Below, piece after piece: positions 7,681 to 11,863 of a stretch of 11,863 bases of DNA. Positions within the stretch are counted from its first letter, which is position 1. Each line of letters opens with the position of its first letter. Location of the stretch: positions 1 to 11,863 of the forward strand of contig USOZ01000035.1 of assembly GCA_900556525.1 (NCBI GenBank). The letters are read 5' to 3'. Under the pieces are notes generated by a model, which worked only from the letters and a program-made list of their open reading frames with translations, had not been told where the DNA came from and did not search any database. Made by a program: the position numbers and the translations under genes. The stretch is from an uncultured Oscillospiraceae bacterium. GTDB lineage: Bacteria; Bacillota; Clostridia; Oscillospirales; Ruminococcaceae.

Positions 7681-7706
7681 ATTTTACCCCTTTTTACAGG
7701 TAAAAT
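7681..7706 (-). repeat. Inverted repeat in the 5' leader of the lacI-type gene
   Basis: ATTTTACC (7681-7688) and GGTAAAAT (7699-7706) are perfect 8-bp arms with a 10-nt loop. They lie between the promoter at 7732-7760 and the ribosome binding site. It may be an mRNA leader hairpin or a second operator. No U-run follows in the direction of transcription. Confidence 0.45.
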
Positions 7707-7731
7707 ATAACATTTCCTTAAATATATACTA

Positions 7732-7760
7732 ATTATATCATATAATGTAACGGTTTACAA
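7732..7760 (-). promoter_or_regulatory. Promoter of the minus-strand lacI-type gene and operon
   Basis: On the minus strand, TTGTAA (7760-7755), a 17-nt spacer and a perfect TATAAT (7737-7732) make a sigma-A-type promoter. It predicts an RNA start near 7725 and a leader of about 70 nt. Confidence 0.72.
7746..7759. promoter_or_regulatory. Candidate LacI-type operator over the -35
   Basis: TGTAA-CGGT-TTACA is a 14-bp inverted repeat with perfect 5-bp arms. The size and a CG near the centre suit LacI-family operators, although the CG is one base off the exact centre. It covers the -35 of the minus-strand promoter, so binding would block that promoter. Either of the two neighbouring LacI-type proteins could be the ligand. 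Confidence 0.5.
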
Positions 7761-7868
7761 TGTACACAATAAACAAATTTTCGCAGATTTTTTTGAAAAC
7801 ATTAAGGCGGACGGCGGAAATCGTCTTTGCTGCATTTGTACTATTTATATAAAATATCGCAGAAATTT

Positions 7869-7891
7869 TTGTAACTTTCGTTTATTTACAA
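7869..7891. promoter_or_regulatory. Second TTGTAA/TTACAA inverted repeat, at the plus-strand promoter
   Basis: TTGTAA (7869-7874) and TTACAA (7886-7891) are perfect 6-bp arms 11 nt apart. They overlap the -35 of the plus-strand promoter. They share the half-site of the repeat at 7746-7759, but the wider spacing is less typical for LacI-family proteins. Confidence 0.35.
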
Positions 7892-7913
7892 TTTTCTATT
7901 TTTAACTTAAAAT
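7885..7913 (+). promoter_or_regulatory. Promoter of the plus-strand lacI-type gene and tatD
   Basis: TTTACA (7885-7890), a 17-nt spacer and TAAAAT (7908-7913) each match five of six consensus bases. RNA would start near 7920 and leave a leader of about 85 nt. Confidence 0.68.
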
Positions 7914-7932
7914 ATAAATAATAAATTATTTT

Positions 7933-7990
7933 CCGCAGGTTAATTTTGAAATTTGCCGCTTTTAAGGCAGATACTCGCTTTTTCCTGCGG
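7933..7990 (+). repeat. Leader inverted repeat ahead of the plus-strand lacI-type gene
   Basis: CCGCAGG (7933-7939) is repeated inverted as CCTGCGG (7984-7990). It encloses a small internal stem, TGCC (7954-7957) with GGCA (7966-7969). The closing arm ends about 5 nt before the G-rich ribosome binding site, so folding could affect initiation. The evidence is only complementarity by eye. Confidence 0.3.
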
Positions 7991-8005
7991 CTTTCGGGGG
8001 ACAGC

Positions 8006-9019
8006 ATGATAAAAAAATCAGTAACCATGAGCGATATTGCAGCAGAACTCGGCGTAAGTACGGTAACCGTTTCAAAAGCACTCGGTGATAAAGACGGCGT
8101 GGGCGACGAGCTTCGCGAAAGGATCAAGCAGAAAGCGAACGAAATGGGCTATCGCTTCAACAGCAGCTCAAAATCAGTCAAGGATAACCTGACATACAGC
8201 ATAAGCGTTGTTGTCGCAAAGCATTTCATACACGACGCAAGCGCGTTCTACTGGGTCGTTTACCGCTATATTGTTGAACTTCTCCAGAAGCAGAGCTACT
8301 ACGGAATTCTCGAAGTAATTTCGGACACCGACGAACAGAACTGCGAAATGCCAAATTCGATTATTGACAAAAAGGTTGACGGAGTTATCGTTCTCGGTCA
8401 GTTCAGCGAAAATTATGTAAACACGCTGCTTCAGGCGAACGTTCCTACAGTTTTTTTGGATTTTTACAGCGGCAAGAACGACGTTGAAACGGTTCTGGCT
8501 GACAACTTCTTCGGTGCATACACGCTCACAAATTATCTCATAAACAACGGTCACAGAAAAATCGGATTTGTAGGCACGATAGCCTCAACTTCCAGCATTC
8601 AGGATCGCTATCTCGGATATTATAAATCGCATATCGAAAATAAAATTCATGTAAATCCCAACTGGATAATCGATGACAGAAACGCCGACGGTATTTCATA
8701 CCCCGAATTTTCGCTCCCTACCGAAATGCCGACCGCTTTCGTGTGCAACTGCGACGAAACCGCATATTCACTCATAAACCAGCTTAAAGCGAAAGGATAT
8801 TCCGTCCCCGGAGATATTTCTATCGTAGGATATGATAACCATATTTATTCGACTATTTCAAATCCCCGCATAACGACGATCGACGTAAACAGCTATCGTA
8901 TGTCTCACGAAGCCGTTGAAATAATAATCCGAAAGATCCGCGACAACAACTACAAATGCGGACGCGTTCTCGTTACGGGAAAGCTTGTCGAAAGGGACAG
9001 TGTAAGGAAAATCCAATGA
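8006..9019 (+). CDS. LacI-family transcriptional regulator, divergent copy
   Basis: A 337-residue LacI-family regulator. The helix-turn-helix is SVTMSDIAAELGVSTVTVSKAL (5-26), and the sensor domain carries DGVIVLGQ, LINNGHRKIGFVG, AFVCNCDETAY and DISIVGYDNH. The start is set at ATG 8006, where GGGGGA precedes by about 5 nt and the next residues are MIKKSVTMSD. An earlier in-frame ATG at 7946 would add 20 residues that the family lacks. The hinge region RFNSSSKSVKDN (50-61) departs from the usual LARxL pattern and looks closer to the AKSMR-type variant, so DNA contacts may differ. It is transcribed away from the other LacI-type gene and overlaps tatD by four bases (ATGA). The ligand and targets are not readable; candidates are its own promoter and the divergent operon. 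Confidence 0.92.
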   Translation: MIKKSVTMSDIAAELGVSTVTVSKALGDKDGVGDELRERIKQKANEMGYRFNSSSKSVKDNLTYSISVVVAKHFIHDASAFYWVVYRYIVELLQKQSYYGILEVISDTDEQNCEMPNSIIDKKVDGVIVLGQFSENYVNTLLQANVPTVFLDFYSGKNDVETVLADNFFGAYTLTNYLINNGHRKIGFVGTIASTSSIQDRYLGYYKSHIENKIHVNPNWIIDDRNADGISYPEFSLPTEMPTAFVCNCDETAYSLINQLKAKGYSVPGDISIVGYDNHIYSTISNPRITTIDVNSYRMSHEAVEIIIRKIRDNNYKCGRVLVTGKLVERDSVRKIQ

Positions 9020-9783
9020 TAAAAACGATCGATACACACGCCCACTATGACGCAGAGGAATTCGACGCTGACCGCGACGAGCTTCTTACTCGGCTGTTTG
9101 CCGAATCCGTCGACAGTATAATCACAATGGGCTGTTCGCTCAAGAGCAGCGCGGCAGCGCTGAAATTAGCGGAAAAATATGAGAGAATGTACGCGGCAGT
9201 CGGAATTCACCCGGAGGACTGCGAAAACCTCCCCGATGACTATATTTCACAGATAAAGACACTCGCCGCAAATAAAAAGGTTCGTGCTATCGGCGAAATT
9301 GGACTTGATTATCACTATGACGGGTTCAGCCGTGAAAAGCAGATTGACTGCTTTAAAGAACAGCTCAAACTCGCGCAGGAACTTGATTTCCCCGTTGTTA
9401 TTCATTCGCGCGACGCAACCAAGGACACTCTTGATATTCTCGCCGAATACCGCCCGCGCGGCGTTGTGCATTGCTTTTCCGGAAGCGCTGAAACCGCACG
9501 CGAAATACTTCGGCTCGGTCTGATGATAAGCTTTACGGGAGTTCTTACTTTTAAAAATGCCAAAAAAGCGGTCGAAGCGTGCGAAGTTATACCGCTCGAC
9601 AGAATAATGCTTGAAACCGACTGCCCGTATATGTCGCCGGTTCCGTACCGCGGAGAGCGCTGCGACAGCAGCATGGTGCGCTTCACAGCAGAAAAATTGG
9701 CGCAAATAAAAGAAATTTCCACAGATGAAGCAATACTCGCCTGCAACAGAAATGCGATTGAATTTTTTGGATTAACGCCGTAA
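9016..9783 (+). CDS. tatD: TatD-family metal-dependent hydrolase (putative DNase)
   Basis: A 255-residue amidohydrolase-fold protein of the TatD group, a cytoplasmic metal-dependent hydrolase reported to act as a nuclease (3'-5' exonuclease in E. coli TatD). All metal-ligand motifs are present: DTHAH (His8, His10), GEIGLDYH (Glu94), VIHSRDA (His130), HCFSG (His152) and LETDCPYMSPVPYRG (Asp202). After RGER the common NEP stretch is replaced by CDSSM, which I believe also occurs in related Clostridia. ATG 9016 overlaps the stop codon of the regulator gene and has AAGGAAA a few bases upstream; a longer frame from 8956 lies wholly inside the regulator gene. Co-transcription with a LacI-type regulator is probably a matter of shared promoter rather than shared pathway. 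Confidence 0.94.
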   Translation: MIKTIDTHAHYDAEEFDADRDELLTRLFAESVDSIITMGCSLKSSAAALKLAEKYERMYAAVGIHPEDCENLPDDYISQIKTLAANKKVRAIGEIGLDYHYDGFSREKQIDCFKEQLKLAQELDFPVVIHSRDATKDTLDILAEYRPRGVVHCFSGSAETAREILRLGLMISFTGVLTFKNAKKAVEACEVIPLDRIMLETDCPYMSPVPYRGERCDSSMVRFTAEKLAQIKEISTDEAILACNRNAIEFFGLTP

Positions 9784-9819
9784 AAGGCACGTCAATTTGA
9801 AAGGATTGGATATTTTTAA

Positions 9820-10746
9820 ATGGACACAGACGCCCGAAAAGAAAACAAAGCCGCAAAAATACTGCTCTATCCCCTTATCCTGCTTAACAAGGGGCTTAAT
9901 GCGCTGCTGCGCAAAGCCGTCGGCGAGGGTTACGGCGAAAGCGTGACCGAGGACGATATATTGTCGATGATCGACGCGGGAAATGAGGACGGCACGATCG
10001 AGGACGAATCCGCCGAAATGATAAACAACATTTTTGAGTTCGACGACCTTACCGCCTCCGACGTTATGACGCACCGCGTAAATATCGTCGCAGTCGATAT
10101 AAACGAATCGCTCGACGACCTGATTTATCTCGCGCTTGATGAAGGCTTTTCAAGGCTTCCTGTTTTCGAGGGAGATATAGATAAAATTGTCGGAATAATC
10201 ATTGTAAAGGATCTGCTGTGCCTTGTCGGCGAAAAAGATCTCGAAAATTTCAGCCTGCGCGATTTTATCCGTGAGGGCGTATTTATCCCCGAAAGCTGTC
10301 CATGCAACGATACATTCAAGCTGCTCACAAGTCAGAAAACCGGAATGGCAATCGTTGTTGACGAGTACGGCGGAACAGCAGGAATAGTAACGCTTGAGGA
10401 TCTTATCGAAGCAGTCATGGGCAATATACAGGACGAATATGACGACGAGGACGCGCTCATTAAAAAAATCGGTCGCGACAAGTACGAAATCAACGGAGAA
10501 GCCGACCCTGACGAAGTTCTGGAGCTTTTTGGACTTTCCCTGCCTGATGAACACGAATATGATACAATTTCAGGTTTTGTGATAAATTTGCTGGGTTACT
10601 TGCCCGAAAATGTTGATAATCCCCCTCACGTCGATTATAAAAATGTGCGGTTTGTTGTTGTTGAGGTCTGTGATAACTGTATAGAAAGACTTATTGCTTT
10701 CAAAAATGAAGAAAAAGGCAGGCCTGCTTCGGACAAAAATGAATAA
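9820..10746 (+). CDS. CorC/HlyC-like CBS-pair protein without DUF21
   Basis: A 308-residue protein of the CorC/HlyC (hemolysin C-like) group. Residues 78-140 and about 145-205 are the two CBS domains, with TASDVMTHRVNIVAV, EGFSRLPVFEGD, GIIIVKDLL, MAIVVDEYGGTAGIVTLEDLIEAVMG and NIQDEYDDED. Residues about 215-295 are the CorC/HlyC C-terminal FAD-binding-like domain, with HEYDTISGFVINLLGYLP. CBS pairs of this kind bind adenine nucleotides and regulate Mg or Co efflux proteins. The N-terminus (ILLYPLILLNKGLNALL, 14-30) resembles the segment after the DUF21/CNNM membrane domain, but the membrane domain itself is absent. TatD ends 36 nt upstream, so it has not been missed. The length matches E. 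coli CorC. AAAGGA lies 14 nt before the ATG, a rather long spacing. Confidence 0.9.
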   Translation: MDTDARKENKAAKILLYPLILLNKGLNALLRKAVGEGYGESVTEDDILSMIDAGNEDGTIEDESAEMINNIFEFDDLTASDVMTHRVNIVAVDINESLDDLIYLALDEGFSRLPVFEGDIDKIVGIIIVKDLLCLVGEKDLENFSLRDFIREGVFIPESCPCNDTFKLLTSQKTGMAIVVDEYGGTAGIVTLEDLIEAVMGNIQDEYDDEDALIKKIGRDKYEINGEADPDEVLELFGLSLPDEHEYDTISGFVINLLGYLPENVDNPPHVDYKNVRFVVVEVCDNCIERLIAFKNEEKGRPASDKNE

Positions 10747-10783
10747 TTCTGTTTTTACATTTGACGGTATTTTGAAGCAAAAA

Positions 10784-10805
10784 TGTTCATATAATTGTTC
10801 ATATA
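10784..10805 (+). repeat. Two direct copies of TGTTCATATA, 12 bp apart
   Basis: TGTTCATATA occurs at 10784-10793 and again at 10796-10805, in the 81-nt gap before the DUF368 gene. The spacing is near one helical turn. The first copy overlaps a TATAAT, but no -35 lies at the right distance (TTGACG at 10761 is 23 nt away). A weak promoter, an activator site or chance are all possible. Confidence 0.35.
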
Positions 10806-10827
10806 CATCTCTTTAAACGGAGGCAAT

Positions 10828-11664
10828 ATGCGCAATACTGTAACGACTGTTCTCAAAGGCTTCTGGATCGGCTCAACAATGACTGTTCCCGGAATAAGCG
10901 GCGGCACAATGGCGATAGCGGTAAATATTTATGACAGGCTTATTTCCGCCGTCAGCGGATTTTTCCGCGACCCTAAAAAAAATATCGTTTTTTTGCTTGA
11001 ATTCTGCCTCGGTGCGGGAACAGGCTTTTTTCTTATATCAAGACTGATCTCCTTTCTTCTCACCGAAACATCCGCAGGGCTCCCGCTAAGATTTTTCTTT
11101 CTCGGCGCTGTTGCGGGCGGAATACCACTCATTTTCAAAAAAACAAATGTAAAACGCGTCACTCCTGCGGTTATTTTGTGTCCGTTTGCGGGAATTGCCT
11201 CGGTTCTGCTTATCGGATTGCTTCCCGAGGGAATTTTCAGCACTTCGGACGGCATGAGCGGATTTATTCTTCAGCTCATTGCAGGCTTTATTATCGCGGT
11301 CGCACTTGTTCTCCCCGGAATAAGCGCTTCCCATATGCTACTGATGCTCGGAATGTACGAAAGCATTATCGGCAGCATAAGCAAATTCGATACTCCCGCG
11401 CTTGCCGCGCCCGGCGCAGGGCTTCTTCTCGGAACTTTTCTCACTGCCAGAGCGCTCGATAAGCTGCTGAGCAGTCACGTTCAGGGAACTTACCTTGTTA
11501 TCCTCGGATTTATGGCGGGATCAATTCCCGAACTGTTCCCTGCCGAATGTTTTAACGCTCCGATTTACACGCTTCTTCTTTGCGCGATTTGCGCTTTCAT
11601 CGGCTTTATTGTGCTGAAAAAAGTGATTGATAATGCCGAAAAGAATGAAATTCAAGTCACATAG
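10828..11664 (+). CDS. DUF368 membrane protein, polyprenyl-phosphate translocase family
   Basis: A 278-residue integral membrane protein of the DUF368 family. Members (PopT) have been shown to recycle undecaprenyl phosphate across the cytoplasmic membrane for cell-wall and surface-glycan synthesis. Two matching halves each carry the re-entrant loop signature: STMTVPGISGGTMAI (16-30) and VALVLPGISASHMLLMLGMYE (158-178). Hydrophobic stretches lie at about 53-80, 88-104, 112-133, 146-170, 195-208, 221-233 and 246-264. The start is ATG 10828, with CGGAGG 4 nt ahead; a frame from 10795 would start in the upstream gap without a binding site. No terminator separates it from the CorC-like gene 81 nt upstream. 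Family assignment is firm; the exact substrate in this organism is inferred from the family. Confidence 0.92.
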   Translation: MRNTVTTVLKGFWIGSTMTVPGISGGTMAIAVNIYDRLISAVSGFFRDPKKNIVFLLEFCLGAGTGFFLISRLISFLLTETSAGLPLRFFFLGAVAGGIPLIFKKTNVKRVTPAVILCPFAGIASVLLIGLLPEGIFSTSDGMSGFILQLIAGFIIAVALVLPGISASHMLLMLGMYESIIGSISKFDTPALAAPGAGLLLGTFLTARALDKLLSSHVQGTYLVILGFMAGSIPELFPAECFNAPIYTLLLCAICAFIGFIVLKKVIDNAEKNEIQVT

Positions 11665-11760
11665 TCTCCTTAATATTTTTCTCATTTCTGCCCTATAATC
11701 ATCATCACTAAAGCCATTGAACCCTCGGCACAGTCAGGGATTTTGATTATGCAAAAAACA

Positions 11761-11796
11761 CACCGTACATCTGCCCGTACGGTGCGTTTTCTTTAT
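11761..11796. terminator. Bidirectional intrinsic terminator
   Basis: CACCGTAC (11761-11768) and GTACGGTG (11777-11784) form a perfect 8-bp stem with an 8-nt loop. On the plus strand it is followed by CGTTTTCTTT, ending the DUF368 transcript. On the minus strand it is followed by TGTTTTTTG, a better U-run, ending the gene entering from the right. Confidence 0.88.
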
Positions 11797-11863
11797 CTTA
11801 TGATAGTTCCGCCGCCTATGACAATATCGCAAAGACGCGCTATCGTATGCAGGAACAGCCGTG
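11793..11863 (-). CDS. C-terminal end of an unidentified convergent gene
   Basis: One minus-strand frame stays open from the right edge for 22 codons and stops with TAA at 11795-11793, directly before the terminator. It contains ARLCDIVIGGGTII. The other frames either stop early or run through the terminator, so this is the best reading of a gene cut by the window edge. I do not recognise the protein from so short a tail. Confidence 0.45.
   Translation of the reverse strand, partial: RLFLHTIARLCDIVIGGGTIIR

Larger units (their letters stand above)
7653..8005. other. Divergent regulatory region between two lacI-type genes
   Basis: This 353-nt gap holds both promoters, both TGTAA/TTACA inverted repeats and two leader hairpins. 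The middle part (about 7781-7872) has an imperfect direct repeat, TCGCAGATTTTTTTGA (7781-7796) and TCGCAGAAATTTTTGT (7857-7872). Between the copies is a GC-richer patch, GGCGGACGGCGG (7806-7817). No open frame with a ribosome binding site is seen. Confidence 0.7.

Noticed and set aside
7746..7759. CcpA cre site
   Set aside because: It has the right length and ends, but the CG lies one base off the centre required by the cre pattern, so I list it only as a LacI-type candidate.
7946..8005. Earlier ATG for the plus-strand LacI-type gene
   Set aside because: It would add 20 basic and aromatic residues before the helix-turn-helix and has no ribosome binding site. The segment is better read as leader RNA.
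10761..10795. TTGACG and TATAAT as a promoter for the DUF368 gene
   Set aside because: The spacer is 23 nt, far from the usual 16-18 nt.
11721..11745. CCCT/AGGG hairpin followed by ATTTTGATT as a terminator after DUF368
   Set aside because: The stem is only four base pairs with a 10-nt loop. The 8-bp stem at 11761-11784 is a far better candidate.
1..11863. CRISPR array, insertion sequence, prophage or defence island
   Set aside because: I found no regularly spaced repeats, transposase, integrase or terminal inverted repeats. The SLOG protein alone is not evidence of a defence system.

Overview
The window looks like chromosomal DNA from an anaerobic, gut- or rumen-type Clostridia bacterium, most likely Ruminococcaceae/Oscillospirales. 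That placement is inferred from moderate GC content, strong AGGAGG-type ribosome binding sites, AT-rich promoters, cytoplasmic glycoside hydrolases under LacI-type control, and the combination of DUF368, CorC-like and SLOG/DUF1273 proteins. No mobile element, CRISPR array or integrase is visible, and all main genes are intact.

Left edge (1-292): the 5' end of a tRNA-Leu gene runs off the window on the minus strand. It is followed by a gene-free stretch with two hairpins that look like plus-oriented terminators, then the strong terminator of the hydrolase operon.

Minus-strand carbohydrate operon (7652 down to 293): a LacI-family regulator, a GH95 alpha-L-fucosidase/galactosidase, a small SLOG-superfamily (DUF1273/YpsA-like) protein and a large GH2 beta-galactosidase-type enzyme with two C-terminal CBM6-like modules. 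The last three genes are packed so tightly that they overlap. Neither hydrolase has a signal peptide. The plausible job is stepwise cytoplasmic trimming of imported fucosylated galactosides (Fuc-alpha-1,2-Gal-beta units from xyloglucan, mucin or similar glycans): GH95 removes the terminal deoxy-sugar and GH2 removes the exposed beta-galactose. The transporter must lie elsewhere. The SLOG protein is the odd member.

Divergent control region (7653-8005): back-to-back sigma-A-type promoters for two LacI-family regulators. Each promoter has a TGTAA/TTACA inverted repeat over its -35 element, which suggests autoregulation or cross-regulation.

Plus-strand group (8006-11664): a second LacI-family regulator, a TatD-type metal-dependent hydrolase that overlaps its stop codon (ATGA), a CorC/HlyC-like CBS-pair protein without the DUF21 membrane domain, and a DUF368 membrane protein (the polyprenyl-phosphate translocase family). 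The gaps are short and hold no terminator, so partial co-transcription is likely. A bidirectional terminator at 11761-11796 separates this group from the C-terminal end of a convergent minus-strand gene at the right edge.

I saw no clearly undescribed system. The best leads are the SLOG protein embedded in a glycosidase operon, the cytoplasmic CBM6-bearing GH2 enzyme, and the paired LacI promoters with matching half-sites.
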